This document shows, in pieces, positions 1 through 8,530 of a DNA stretch of 64,000 nucleotides (the stretch's first letter is position 1; every line of letters begins with the position of its first letter). A model generated the notes under the pieces. It was not told where the DNA came from. It searched no databases and saw nothing but the letters and a program-made list of their open reading frames with translations. The DNA comes from CAYQJS01 sp964417895 (GTDB lineage: Bacteria > Chloroflexota > UBA6077 > SHYK01): contig CAYQJS010000008.1 in NCBI GenBank assembly GCA_964417895.1, positions 1 to 64,000 on the forward strand, in the 5' to 3' direction. The translations under genes and the position numbers were made by a program.

Positions 1-295
1 CATGCTTAGCTTGGCCACCACTTATGTATAAGGATGAGCCCAGAGGGAGAGGGGGCAGTCGAATCGCCTCTCCCTCTGGGAGAGGCCGGCCGCAGCCCGC
101 GAGAGCGGGCAAGGACGGGTGAGGGCGTGACTCCGGCAGAGCAGCGCATTAGGTCAGGCTACAGCGAGCTCGAGCCCCATCACCTCGCGCCCTACCGGGA
201 ACTGCATCGTTCTCAGGAAGCCAATACACTTGCAGCAGCGAGCGCCGTTGCGCAACTCGGGCCGCCCCCAGATTCAGGGAGTGTAGGAGGAGAGG
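1..295. other. Upstream region without a supported gene
   Basis: No coding region is convincing here. Positions 66-130 carry a GC-rich intergenic repeat built on the palindrome CCTCTCCCTCTGGGAGAGG and followed by GGTGAGGGCG. Its translations look protein-like but are repeat artefacts. The last bases before 296 (GTAGGAGGAGAGG) are the ribosome-binding site of the first solute-binding-protein gene. Confidence 0.7.
66..130. repeat. GC-rich palindromic intergenic repeat (CCTCTCCC...GGTGAGGG type)
   Basis: The block contains CCTCTCCCTCTGGGAGAGG followed by GGTGAGGG. Related words recur at 20207-20248 and 42936-42968. This is a dispersed intergenic palindrome type, not a gene. Confidence 0.6.
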
Positions 296-1975
296 ATGGT
301 GGGGTGCAGGGGGCTTGTAGCCCTCGCAGTCATACTCGTCGTGCTGTCGGGTTGTGGTCTGTCCGGTCCCGGCGAGTCGGCCTCAGGCACGACGCAGCGG
401 GCTGGTGGCGCTAAGCGCATCACGATGGCCTTTCCCCGCGAGATGGACCTGCGCCACAATCTGCCGCAGGATCGGCAGGTCGTGCGCGCGCTGGTGAATC
501 CGGGCCTCAGCGTGGTCGACGACCAGGGCGTCCGCCGCCCCGCGCTGGCCGAGGCCGTCCCTACCCTGGAGAACGGCCTGTGGAAGCTGCTCCCCGACGG
601 TCGTATGGAGCTGACCTGGCGCATCCGCGCGGGGGTGCGCTGGCACGACGGGACGGCTTTCACCACCGACGACCTCCTCTTTACGGCCGCGGTGGGCGGT
701 GATCGGGACGTGCCGACCCTCGGCAACACCCTCTACGCCGCCGTCGAGGAGATCACGGCGCTCGACGAGCGCACGATCCTGGTCGCCTGGAAGGAGCCCC
801 ACATCTTCGCGGACCAGCTCTTCTCGGTCACCACCACGCTTCCGCTCCCGAGGCACAAGCTGGAGAGCCAGTACCTGGAGAGCAAGGAGGACTTCCCCCG
901 CCTGACCTTCTGGGTGTTCGACTACCTGGGGACGGGCCCCTTTCGCGTGCGCTCCTGGGACCCGAGCGGCACCGCCGTGCTCGATGCCAATCCGGACTAC
1001 GTCCTGGGACGACCGAAGCTCGACGAGATCGAGCTGCGCTTCATTCTCGACGGCAACACGCTCACGGCCAGCATTCTGTCCGGCGCGATCGATATGGGCA
1101 TCAACCTGGCGTCGATCGACCGTGCCCTGGCGATCCGTGAGAGCTGGCGGGACGGGCAGGTCACCTTCCGCTTCGACAGCGATATTTGGATCGTGCTGTA
1201 TCCGCAGTTCATCAACCCGCGCCCGGCCGTGATCGCCGAGCTGCCGTTCCGGCGGGCGCTGCTGCACGCCATCGACCGCCAGGCCATGGCGGACACACTG
1301 CAAGGCGGCGTGGCGCCGGTGGCCCACAGCTGGCTGAGCCCAGGCCAGGCCGAGTATCGCGAGATCGAGGCGCAGCTCCCCCGCTATGAGTACGAGCCCC
1401 GACGGGCGACGCAGATGATCGAGGCGCTGGGCTACGCCCGGGGTGCGGACGGGGCCTTGCGCGATCAGACGGGCCAGCGGCTGGAGGTCGAGATCCGCAC
1501 CGGACCGCTGGACGCGGCGTTCAACCCGGGCGCCGTCATTGCCGATTCCTGGCAACGGATCGGAGTAGGCGCGACTGCCCTGCGGGCGACGGGGCGCCTG
1601 GGGCAGGACCCGGAGGCGCGGGCCACCTTTCCAGGCTTCCTGATCCAGAACGCGGCCCATGGCATTACCGGGCTGGGCGGGCTGCACAGCTCGAACGTCC
1701 GGCTCCCGGAGAACGGCTTTCAGGTCGGAGGCTCCGTCAACCGTAGCCGCTACATGAACGCGGAGTTGGACGGCCTCGTCGACGCATACTTCAGAACCAT
1801 CCCCGAAACGGACCGCGTCGCCGTGATGGGGCGCATCCTGCGCCACGTCGCCGAGCAGCTCCCGGTGATGGGGGTCTACTACAACTCACAGCCCGATGCC
1901 TTCGGCAATCGCCTGCTCAACGTCAGCATCGTGCGGGGGCCGGGCTCGGTTCCGAGCTGGAACGCCCACGAATGA
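296..1975 (+). CDS. ABC transporter substrate-binding lipoprotein, family 5 (array copy 1)
   Basis: This is a 559-residue extracellular solute-binding protein of the SBP_bac_5 type (peptide/opine/nickel family). It would deliver ligand to an ABC permease that is not encoded nearby. A lipoprotein signal ends in LSGC (residues 17-20), so Cys20 should be lipidated. The family block with WHDGTAFTTDDL follows near residue 110, then GTGPFRV near 220 and RRALLHAIDRQ near 320. The ATG at 296 is chosen for its GGAGGAGAGG ribosome-binding site. The other copies end NAHEWDV, but here the Trp codon TGG reads TGA, so the protein stops at NAHE, four or five residues early. It is the most divergent member of the five-gene array. 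The ligand is unknown. Confidence 0.9.
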   Translation: MVGCRGLVALAVILVVLSGCGLSGPGESASGTTQRAGGAKRITMAFPREMDLRHNLPQDRQVVRALVNPGLSVVDDQGVRRPALAEAVPTLENGLWKLLPDGRMELTWRIRAGVRWHDGTAFTTDDLLFTAAVGGDRDVPTLGNTLYAAVEEITALDERTILVAWKEPHIFADQLFSVTTTLPLPRHKLESQYLESKEDFPRLTFWVFDYLGTGPFRVRSWDPSGTAVLDANPDYVLGRPKLDEIELRFILDGNTLTASILSGAIDMGINLASIDRALAIRESWRDGQVTFRFDSDIWIVLYPQFINPRPAVIAELPFRRALLHAIDRQAMADTLQGGVAPVAHSWLSPGQAEYREIEAQLPRYEYEPRRATQMIEALGYARGADGALRDQTGQRLEVEIRTGPLDAAFNPGAVIADSWQRIGVGATALRATGRLGQDPEARATFPGFLIQNAAHGITGLGGLHSSNVRLPENGFQVGGSVNRSRYMNAELDGLVDAYFRTIPETDRVAVMGRILRHVAEQLPVMGVYYNSQPDAFGNRLLNVSIVRGPGSVPSWNAHE

Positions 1976-2027
1976 GACGTGCGGAACTGAGGTCGACCAG
2001 GGCCTGATCCTCTCGTACACAGACCGG

Positions 2028-2070
2028 GGAGAGGCCCCTCTCCCCCGGGCGTGGGGGAGGGGGCCTCTCC
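2028..2070. terminator. GC-rich hairpin between convergent genes
   Basis: An inverted repeat pairs GGAGAGGCCCC with GGGGCCTCTCC and extends inward almost perfectly. It lies between the end of the first binding-protein gene (1975) and the convergent end of the 2089-2709 gene. No U-tract follows. It could be a bidirectional terminator or a palindromic repeat. Confidence 0.5.
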
Positions 2071-2088
2071 CTCCCGTCTAACTCAAGG

Positions 2089-2709
2089 CTATGCCCGCAC
2101 GCGCTGAACGTTCCGGTAGTTTTCGATGACCGGTGGCGCGCTAGCGTACTCGCTGGACGGATGGGCGCGCTGGAACGCCGCGATTTCTGGCTCCTGCGGA
2201 CCGTTCCCTTGCCCGCCGGCATTGCCGTTAATGACCAGGTACTGGGTCCGGTTCCCCAGAAACCGCCAGAGGGAGGCTCTCACGAACCCCTTGAGGTGTT
2301 TCTGCCGGAGATCAAACAGCTCCTGCCGGCTGCTCTCGAAGGCCCGTGCCGTGCCCGGGGTGACGTTCCACTCGACCAGTGTCGTGAAGGCTGCTGGACC
2401 GCCGGTGGGACCCACCCGATGGACGGGCTCGTACGCCTCCGTGGGTCGGGGGCGGCCGACGATCAGTCCCTCCGGGCGAGCTTGAAGGCGGGCTCGGAAT
2501 GCCGCGCTATTCTGGGACGCCTGCGAGTCCTCCCGGGTCTCGAACCGGGTGAGCGCCGTGTACTTGTTCGGATACCCCAACGAGTTGTGCAGCGTCGAGA
2601 GGCTAAACCCCTTCTGGCCCTTGAGTCCTTCCTGGCCCTCGGCCCACCAAGCCTCGAACTCGGCCGCTCTGCCCGGCGCCACCATGACTTCTCTGCGCGT
2701 AAGGTACAT
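2089..2709 (-). CDS. Two-domain ABM/dimeric alpha-beta barrel-like protein
   Basis: The 206-residue protein looks like two fused ferredoxin-like half-barrels of the antibiotic-biosynthesis-monooxygenase (dimeric alpha-beta barrel) type. The first begins MYLTRREVMVAPGRAAEF and contains YTALTRFETRED. The second runs from FTTLVEWNVTPGTARAFE to LVINGNAGG. The ATG at 2709 is preferred over upstream in-frame codons because AAGGAATGGAGCC precedes it. No signal peptide or catalytic residue is evident, so substrate and reaction cannot be named. A similarly sized two-domain protein lies at 36079-36702. The gene is convergent with the first binding-protein gene and divergent from the second. Confidence 0.65.
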   Translation of the reverse strand: MYLTRREVMVAPGRAAEFEAWWAEGQEGLKGQKGFSLSTLHNSLGYPNKYTALTRFETREDSQASQNSAAFRARLQARPEGLIVGRPRPTEAYEPVHRVGPTGGPAAFTTLVEWNVTPGTARAFESSRQELFDLRQKHLKGFVRASLWRFLGNRTQYLVINGNAGGQGNGPQEPEIAAFQRAHPSSEYASAPPVIENYRNVQRVRA

Positions 2710-2846
2710 GGCTCCATTCCTTTCGTAGGTGACCTCTGCGCGGTCACACGGGCCATGATACCCGCTTCGATAGGCCAACAGCGATCTGTTTTTCTCAGAT
2801 GTACTAAAACATTCGCGTATGATTGCGCAAACAGAAGGAGATCAGT

Positions 2847-4544
2847 ATGCGCAGTGCAATTTTGGCTGCCGCGGTGTTGGTCGTGGTGTCGGGTTGCGGT
2901 CCGTCCGGTCCCGGCGAGTCGGCCTCGGGCACGACGCAGCGGGCTGGTGGCCTCAAGCGCATCACCATGGCCTTCGCCCGCGAGATGGACCTCGCCCACC
3001 ACCTCTCGCAGAATAGGGGGATGCTCCGTCCCCTGGTGAATCCGGGGCTCACCGTGGTCGACCCAAGCGGGGTGCGGCGCCCTGCCCTGGCGGAGGCCGT
3101 GCCCACCCTCGAGAACGGCCTCTGGAAGACCACGCCCGATGGGCGGATGGAGACCACCTGGACCATCCGGGAGGGCGCGCGCTGGCACGACGGCGCGCCC
3201 TTCACCACCGACGATCTCCTCTTTACCGCGACGGTGGGCCGCGACCGAGAGGTGGCCATCTTGAACGACGCCGCGTGGGCGTCGGTCGCGGAGATCACGG
3301 CGCTGGACGAGCGCACCCTCACGATCCACTGGCGGGAGCCGTACATCTACGCAGACAGCGTCTTCTCCGCCGTGGGCGGGATCGGCACGACGCTCCCGCT
3401 CCCCAGGCACAAGCTCGAGCCGCAGTACCTGGAGAGCAGGGCGGACTTTCCCCGCCTGACCTTCTGGCTGTACGACTACGTGGGGACGGGCCCCTACCGG
3501 GTGCGATCGTGGGACCCCAGCAACCTCGCGGTGCTGGTGGCCAACCCCGACTACGTGCTGGGCCGACCGAAGATCGACGAGATCGAGGCCCGCTTCATTC
3601 TCGACGGCAACACCCTCACCGCCAGCGTCCTGGCCGGCGCCATCGACATCGTCATCGAGCTGGGCTCGGTCGACCGGGCCCTCGCCGTGCGGGACGGGTG
3701 GCGGGACGGGCAGGTGGTGTTCCAGGCCGAGGGACCCGGTTCGCCATGGCTGCATCCCCAATTCGTTAATCCCCGCCCCGCGGTGATCGCCGACGTGCAG
3801 TTCCGGCGGGCCCTGCTGCACGCCATCGACCGCCAGAACATCGCGGACACCCTGGGGGGCGGCGTGGGTCCGGTGGCGCACAGCTATCTGAACCCAGGCC
3901 AGCCCGAGTATCGAGAGATCGAGGCGCAGCTCCCCCGCTATGAGTACGACCCCCGACGGGCGGTGCAGCTGATCGAGGGTTTGGGCTACAGCCGTGGCGC
4001 AGACGGATCATTTCGCGACCAGACGGGCCAGCGGCTAGAGGTGGAGATCCTGAGCGCGGCGCCGGACTCGGCGGCGAACGCGGCCGCCGCCGTCGGCGAC
4101 TACTGGCAACAGGTCGGCGTAGCGGCGTCCGTCGTGCGCGAGACGCCGCGACTGGCCCAGGACCCGGAGGCGCAGGCCGCCTTCCCGGGCTTTAACGTTC
4201 GTCTCCAGGCTAAGGATGTCGGCGGGCTCCGGGCCCTGCCCAGCTCGCGCGCGCGGCTGCCCGAGAACAGCTTTCAAGTGTCGGGCACCCCCAATATCAG
4301 CCGGTATATGAACGCCGAGCTGGACGGGCTCGTGGAGGCTTACTTCCGAACCATCCCGGTGCCGGAGCGCATCTCCTTGCTGGACGGGATCATCCGGCAC
4401 GTGGCGGAGCAGATCCCTGTGATGGGCCTCTACTACAGCTTCAGGCCGGATGCCTTCGCCAACCGTCTCGTCAACATCAGCCCCCGGATAGGTGGCAGCA
4501 GGAACCCGGCCTGGAACGCTCACGAGTGGGACGTCAAGTCCTGA
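2847..4544 (+). CDS. ABC transporter substrate-binding lipoprotein, family 5 (array copy 2)
   Basis: The protein has 565 residues. The ATG at 2847 follows AGAAGGAGATCAGT; an in-frame TTG at 2823 lies upstream of that site and is rejected. The signal peptide ends VVVSGC, a lipobox. The family-5 core is complete: WHDGAPFTTDDL, GTGPYRVRSWDP, RRALLHAIDRQ and a C-terminus ending WNAHEWDVKS. Its middle section (ADVQFRRALLHAIDRQNIAD) is shared with copy 5 but not with copies 1, 3 and 4. Its earlier section (EVAILNDAAW) groups with copy 3. This conflict points to recombination between copies. A heptanucleotide repeat tract starts at the stop codon. Confidence 0.92.
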   Translation: MRSAILAAAVLVVVSGCGPSGPGESASGTTQRAGGLKRITMAFAREMDLAHHLSQNRGMLRPLVNPGLTVVDPSGVRRPALAEAVPTLENGLWKTTPDGRMETTWTIREGARWHDGAPFTTDDLLFTATVGRDREVAILNDAAWASVAEITALDERTLTIHWREPYIYADSVFSAVGGIGTTLPLPRHKLEPQYLESRADFPRLTFWLYDYVGTGPYRVRSWDPSNLAVLVANPDYVLGRPKIDEIEARFILDGNTLTASVLAGAIDIVIELGSVDRALAVRDGWRDGQVVFQAEGPGSPWLHPQFVNPRPAVIADVQFRRALLHAIDRQNIADTLGGGVGPVAHSYLNPGQPEYREIEAQLPRYEYDPRRAVQLIEGLGYSRGADGSFRDQTGQRLEVEILSAAPDSAANAAAAVGDYWQQVGVAASVVRETPRLAQDPEAQAAFPGFNVRLQAKDVGGLRALPSSRARLPENSFQVSGTPNISRYMNAELDGLVEAYFRTIPVPERISLLDGIIRHVAEQIPVMGLYYSFRPDAFANRLVNISPRIGGSRNPAWNAHEWDVKS

Positions 4545-4577
4545 GTGCCGAGTGCTGAGAGCTGAGAGCTGAGAGCT
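4541..4577. repeat. Heptanucleotide repeat tract (CTGAGAG type)
   Basis: Degenerate CTGAGTGC units run into three tandem 7-nt units of CTGAGAG. The tract overlaps the stop codon of copy 2. A shorter related tract sits at the same place after copy 3 (7146-7166), so it was duplicated with the gene. Confidence 0.75.
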
Positions 4578-4706
4578 AAAAGAGCGTGGCCCGACGTCTC
4601 AGGGCTCGGTGGGTGCCGCGGGCGCGCATCCGGGAGACAACTTCGCCGTCGCCGAACACCCATCCGACAGTACAATCCGGCTGGCAGCATTAGCCAGGAG
4701 CACACC

Positions 4707-5255
4707 ATGCCGGTGAGTGAGCGGACCTTCCAACAGCTCGCGCTGGAGGACCCAGAAGGGCACTGGGAGCTGTACTGTGGACACCTGCGCAGGAAACCGG
4801 GAATGACGTTCGCACACAACCACGCACAATTCTGGCTGGGCGTGCAGCTCGCGCAGCAGTTGGACCGCCGTCGATTCGACGTCCGGAGCAACGCCGGGCA
4901 CGTGCGCCGCTCTCCGGAGAACTACTTCATCCCCGACGTGTTCGTCATTCCTCTGGAGTTGGCCGAGCCGTTCCGTGAGCGGCGCGACGTGCTCGAATGG
5001 TACGATGCGCCGTTGCCCCTGGTGGTCGAGATCTGGTCGCCCTCAACCGGTGACTACGACGTGGACACCAAGCTGAGCGAGTACCAGCGCCGCGGCGACC
5101 TCGAGATCTGGCGCATCCATCCTTTCGACCGCACACTGACCGCCCGGAGGCGACAGCCAGACGGCAGCTACGCCGAGTCCCACTACACGGGCGGCACCGT
5201 TCAGCCGGTCGCGCTGCCTAACGTGACGATCGACCTCGACGCACTGTTCGACTGA
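4707..5255 (+). CDS. Uma2 family (DUF820) putative endonuclease, copy 1
   Basis: The 182-residue protein has the PD-(D/E)XK arrangement of the Uma2/DUF820 family. IPDVFVIP near residue 75 supplies the metal-binding Asp. PLVVEIWSPSTGDYDVDTK near 105-122 supplies the Glu and Lys, and YQRRGDLEIW follows. The ATG at 4707 follows AGGAGCACACC. It is a close paralogue of the genes at 7283-7831 and 8731-9276. The spacer to the following binding-protein gene matches the spacer after the third Uma2 copy, so the two genes were duplicated as a unit. The family is named for putative endonucleases; its cellular role is poorly known. Confidence 0.88.
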   Translation: MPVSERTFQQLALEDPEGHWELYCGHLRRKPGMTFAHNHAQFWLGVQLAQQLDRRRFDVRSNAGHVRRSPENYFIPDVFVIPLELAEPFRERRDVLEWYDAPLPLVVEIWSPSTGDYDVDTKLSEYQRRGDLEIWRIHPFDRTLTARRRQPDGSYAESHYTGGTVQPVALPNVTIDLDALFD

Positions 5256-5311
5256 CCGTCGGCGCCCTTCCGCTAACGAGCAGCGGCTCGCCGGCGAGTT
5301 GCACCATTAGG

Positions 5312-5437
5312 GGGTCAATTACCCCGGACATGGCCATTCGACGCGCGGGTTCGTAGGGGCGACGCATGCGTCGCCCGCGGGCGCAGCACCTGCCGCGCCC
5401 CGACCTGTGGAATGGCGATATTCATGATAACTGACCC
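5312..5437. mobile_element. MITE-like short inverted-repeat element
   Basis: The element is about 126 bp and non-coding. Its ends read GGGTCAATTACC and, on the other strand, GGGTCAGTTATC. The imperfect inverted repeats extend to GCCATTC about 28 bp in. The interior holds the palindrome GGCGACGCATGCGTCGCC, also present in the element at 20411-20549. The equivalent spacer before the fourth binding-protein gene lacks this segment, which supports insertion after the Uma2/binding-protein duplication. Confidence 0.6.
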
Positions 5438-5454
5438 ACCAGGAGGAGATCAGG

Positions 5455-7149
5455 ATGCGCAGTGCGTTTGTAGCCCTCGCCGCCGTGCTCGTCGTGCTAT
5501 CGGGTTGCGGTCCGTCCGGTCCCGGCGAGTCGGCCTCCGGTGCCGCGCAACGCTCGGCTGGCTCCAAGCGCATCACCATGGCTTTCCCTCGCGAGATGGA
5601 CCTCGCCCACCATCTCTCGCAAGGTAGGTCGTGGCTCCGCACGCTGGTCAATCCGGGGCTCAGCGTGGTCGACGATCGCCTGGTCCGGCGTCCTGCCCTG
5701 GCGGAAGCCGTACCCACCCTCGAGAACGGCCTCTGGAAGACCACGCCCGATGGGCGGATGGAGACCACCTGGACCATCCGCGAGGGCGCGCGCTGGCACG
5801 ATGGCGCGCCCTTCACCACCGACGATCTCCTCTTCACCGCGACGGTGGGACGCGACCGCGAGGTGGCGATCTTGAACAACGCCGCGTGGCCGTCGGTCGA
5901 GGAGGTCACGGCGCTTGACGAGCGCACCCTCACGGTCCGCTGGCGGGAGCCGTACATCTACGCCGACGGCGTCTTCTCCGGCGGGACCACACTGCCGCTC
6001 CCAAGGCACAAGCTCGAAGCCCAGTACCTGGAGAGCAAGGCGGACTTCCCCCGGCTGACCTTCTGGCTGTACGACTACGTGGGGACAGGCCCCTACCGCG
6101 TGCGGTCCTGGGACCCCAGCAACCTTGCGGTGCTGGAGGCCAACCCCGACTACGTGCTCGGGCGGCCGAAGATTGACGAGATCGAGGTCCGGTTCATTCT
6201 CGACGGCAACACGCTCACCGCCAGCGTCCTGGCCGGAGGCATCGACATCATCACCAATCTGGGCTCCGTGGACCGGGCCCTCGCCGTGCGCGACCAGTGG
6301 CGGGACGGCCAGGTGGTGTTCCAGTTCGAGTCGGTTGGCTCGCCGTGGCTGCATCCCCAATTGCTCAACCCCCGCCCCGCGGTGATCGCGGAGTTGCAGT
6401 TTCGGCGGGCCCTGCTGCACGCCGTCGACCGCCAAAGCATGGCGGACACGCTGGGGGGCGGTGTGGCTCCGGTGGCGCACAGCTATCTGCACCCGGACCA
6501 GCCCGCGTATCGCGAGATCGAGGCCCAGCTCCCGCGCTATGAGTACGACCCCCGACGAGCAGCGCAGCTGATCGAGGGTTTAGGCTACAGCCGCGGGCCC
6601 GACGGGTCATTGCGCGATCAGACGGGCCAGCGGCTGGAGGTAGAGATCCTGAGTAACCCAGCGGACTCGGCATTCAACGCCGCCGCTGCCATCGGCGACT
6701 CCTGGCAACGAGTCGGCATCGGGACGTCCATCGTGCGCGAGACGCCGCGACTGGCCCAGGACCCGGAGGCGCGGGCGGCCTTCCCAGGCTTCTTACTTGG
6801 CATGGGGAGTAAGGATATCGGAGGGCTCTGGGGCTTACACAGCTCGCGCGCTCGGCTGCCCGAAAACAGCTTTCAAGCGTCGGGCACCCCCAATCGCAGC
6901 CGGTATATGAACGCGGAGTTGGACGGGCTCATCGAGGCCTATTTCCGAACAATTCCGGTGCCGGAGCGCATCTCCGTGCTGGGTCGGATCATCCGGCACG
7001 TGGCGGAGCAGCTCCCGGAGATGGGCCTCTACTACGACGGACAGCCGGATGCCTTCGCCAACCGTCTCGTCAATGTCAGCCCCCAGTCGAAAGGTATTCT
7101 TGGCACGAACCCGGCCTGGAACGCCCACGAGTGGGACGTGAAGTTCTGA
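5455..7149 (+). CDS. ABC transporter substrate-binding lipoprotein, family 5 (array copy 3)
   Basis: The protein has 564 residues. The ATG at 5455 follows AGGAGGAGATCAGG, a strong ribosome-binding site. The lipobox is VVLSGC, with Cys near residue 21. The core is intact: WHDGAPFTTDDL, YDYVGTGPYRVRSWDP, AELQFRRALLHAVDRQ, and a C-terminus ending HEWDVKF. A MITE-like element lies in the leader, 18 nt upstream of the start, and may have altered transcription from the preceding Uma2 gene or supplied a new 5' end. No transport partners are encoded nearby. Ligand specificity is unknown. Confidence 0.92.
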   Translation: MRSAFVALAAVLVVLSGCGPSGPGESASGAAQRSAGSKRITMAFPREMDLAHHLSQGRSWLRTLVNPGLSVVDDRLVRRPALAEAVPTLENGLWKTTPDGRMETTWTIREGARWHDGAPFTTDDLLFTATVGRDREVAILNNAAWPSVEEVTALDERTLTVRWREPYIYADGVFSGGTTLPLPRHKLEAQYLESKADFPRLTFWLYDYVGTGPYRVRSWDPSNLAVLEANPDYVLGRPKIDEIEVRFILDGNTLTASVLAGGIDIITNLGSVDRALAVRDQWRDGQVVFQFESVGSPWLHPQLLNPRPAVIAELQFRRALLHAVDRQSMADTLGGGVAPVAHSYLHPDQPAYREIEAQLPRYEYDPRRAAQLIEGLGYSRGPDGSLRDQTGQRLEVEILSNPADSAFNAAAAIGDSWQRVGIGTSIVRETPRLAQDPEARAAFPGFLLGMGSKDIGGLWGLHSSRARLPENSFQASGTPNRSRYMNAELDGLIEAYFRTIPVPERISVLGRIIRHVAEQLPEMGLYYDGQPDAFANRLVNVSPQSKGILGTNPAWNAHEWDVKF

Positions 7150-7166
7150 GTGCTGAGTGCTGAGAG
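7146..7166. repeat. Short heptanucleotide repeat (CTGAGTG type)
   Basis: Tandem CTGAGTG units follow and overlap the end of copy 3 and then run into AGAGCGTGGCC, as they do after copy 2. It is a shared 3' flank of the duplicated genes. Confidence 0.65.
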
Positions 7167-7282
7167 AGCGTGGCCGACGTCGCTGGACTCAGGACTCAGT
7201 GGGTACAAATCGGGAGGTTCGTCCGCTCCAACTGACAACGCTTAGGGGGAGAACCAAGAATGGTGGGCGGAACTGTCCACGC

Positions 7283-7831
7283 TCAGGCGAAAAGGGCATC
7301 CAGGTCGATCGCGACACCGGGGAGCGCGACCGGGTGCACTATGCCGCCGGTGTACCGCGTTTCGAGATAGCTTCCGTCAGGCTGGCGGCACCAGGCAGTG
7401 AGGGTGCGCTCGTAGGGATGAAGGCGCCAGATCTCGAGATCACCCCGGCGCTGGTACTCCGGCAGCTTGGTATCGACGTCGTAGTCGCCAGTGGACGGAG
7501 ACCAGACCTCCACGACCAGCGGCAGGGGCACCTCGTAGGCCTCGAGAATGTCGCGCCGCCGGCGTAGTGGCCGAATCAGATCCATGGGGACGACATACAC
7601 GTCGGGAATGTAGTAGTTTTCGGCCGACTGGCGCACACGGCCACTGTTGGACCGCACATCGAATTCGCGCTCGTCCAGCTGCTGGATGAGGAATCTGAAC
7701 AACCGGGTCATGATGTAATTGTGCTCCACGGTCATGTTCGGCTTCTCACGCAAGCGGCCGCAGTGCAACTCCCAATGCGCATCCGGGTCCTCCAGCGCGA
7801 GTTGGCGGTACGTCTCCTCGCTTACCGGCAT
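7283..7831 (-). CDS. Uma2 family (DUF820) putative endonuclease, copy 2
   Basis: This 182-residue paralogue of the Uma2 genes at 4707 and 8731 lies in the opposite orientation. It shows IPDVYVVP, PLVVEVWSPSTGDYDVDTK and YQRRGDLEIW with the expected acidic and Lys residues. It starts MPVSEETYRQLALEDP, as the paralogues do. It lies between binding-protein copy 3 and a relic of a sixth copy. The inversion shows that the array was rearranged after duplication. No frameshift or missing catalytic residue is visible. Confidence 0.88.
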   Translation of the reverse strand: MPVSEETYRQLALEDPDAHWELHCGRLREKPNMTVEHNYIMTRLFRFLIQQLDEREFDVRSNSGRVRQSAENYYIPDVYVVPMDLIRPLRRRRDILEAYEVPLPLVVEVWSPSTGDYDVDTKLPEYQRRGDLEIWRLHPYERTLTAWCRQPDGSYLETRYTGGIVHPVALPGVAIDLDALFA

Positions 7832-7899
7832 GGCATGCTCCCCGTATGGACAGTCCTGTTCAGCCTATTGTAGCCTTCGACCACGTGAGCTCGGAGCCT

Positions 7900-8037
7900 G
7901 GTGGCCGAGTCCTGGGTGGGCACGTCGCCGAGCAGCTCCCGGTGATGGGGATCTACTACAACCCGTTGCCGAGTGCATACGCCAATCGCCTGGTCAACGT
8001 CAGCCCCGCGCTTCCACGAGATTGCCTCTTCGGGTAA
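7900..8037 (+). pseudogene. C-terminal relic of a sixth family-5 binding-protein gene
   Basis: The translation contains GGHVAEQLPVMGIYYN and AYANRLVNVSP, which match the C-terminal region of the full-length copies (RHVAEQLPVMG, FANRLVNVSP). Nothing upstream of about 7900 matches the rest of the gene, and the usual WNAHEWDV ending is gone. It is a truncated remnant of another array member. Confidence 0.75.
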
Positions 8038-8074
8038 TGAGCTGCGACAAGGGGGATCTCGAGCACAACGAGGG

Positions 8075-8330
8075 CTAGCCGAGCAGCTTGTCGTAATCGG
8101 CATGGGTGCCGATCCAGAACCATACGAGCCCATCAGTAACTTCGACGGCCAGTGCACGATGATGACTGCCCACCCGCGCCGACCAGAAACGCCCAATCCT
8201 TCGTGAAACGGAGGCCCGGATGGCGCGGATCTTGTTTCAGACGCTCGAAGGCTTCGTCGGCGAACCTCGGGAAGTCCTGGGACAAAGATCGATAGCACGT
8301 CCAGAAATTCGCCGACGCATAGTGGGTCAA
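8075..8330 (-). pseudogene. RelE/ParE-type toxin gene broken by a 1-nt insertion
   Basis: Reading from a TTG at 8330, the first frame gives THYASANFWTCYRSLSQDF and on to HPGLRFTK. The rest, IGRFWSARVGSHHRALAVEV through FWIGTHADYDKLLG, continues in another frame after one extra base near 8195-8197. Together they make an 84-residue RelE/ParE-like toxin of normal length, ending at the TAG at 8075-8077. The TTG start overlaps the TGA stop of the antitoxin, the usual coupling in such pairs. As assembled, the toxin is disrupted. The cause may be a real mutation or a single-base assembly error. Confidence 0.75.
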
Positions 8331-8530
8331 AGAGGCGTGGTCTGGCCAGATGCGTGGTCGCCAAGGGCCTTCTGCGCCCATGCGTCAAGCTTGCCGGTGT
8401 GAACATCCCGCTCGATCTGTCGGTCCCACTCCGCCCAGTCGAAATCGAGAAACCAGGACCGAAACTCCGCAAGCTCCGCCGGGGCGAGAGCCTGAACGTG
8501 TTGTTGGAGCGTTTCCACTTTACCCATCAT
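8327..8530 (-). CDS. Small antitoxin-like protein, partner of a RelE-type toxin
   Basis: The 67-residue protein contains LAPAELAEFRSWFLDFD, WDRQIERDVHTGKLDAW and a C-terminal GQTTPL. This matches a widespread antitoxin-like family found immediately upstream of RelE/ParE toxins. The Met at 8527 is an equally possible start. Its stop codon overlaps the toxin's TTG start. The antitoxin reading frame is intact while the toxin is frameshifted, as expected if toxin loss is tolerated more easily. No DNA-binding domain is recognisable. Confidence 0.7.
   Translation of the reverse strand: MMGKVETLQQHVQALAPAELAEFRSWFLDFDWAEWDRQIERDVHTGKLDAWAQKALGDHASGQTTPL

Noticed and set aside
34..414. Open frame with PLGEAGRSPRERARTGEG-like sequence
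   Set aside because: This is the translation of a dispersed palindromic repeat and it overlaps the supported binding-protein gene.
383..1846. Long minus-strand frame opposite the first binding-protein gene
   Set aside because: It mirrors the real gene in a GC-rich sequence; composition is Arg/His/Gly-rich and there is no ribosome-binding site. Similar antisense frames occur opposite the other copies.
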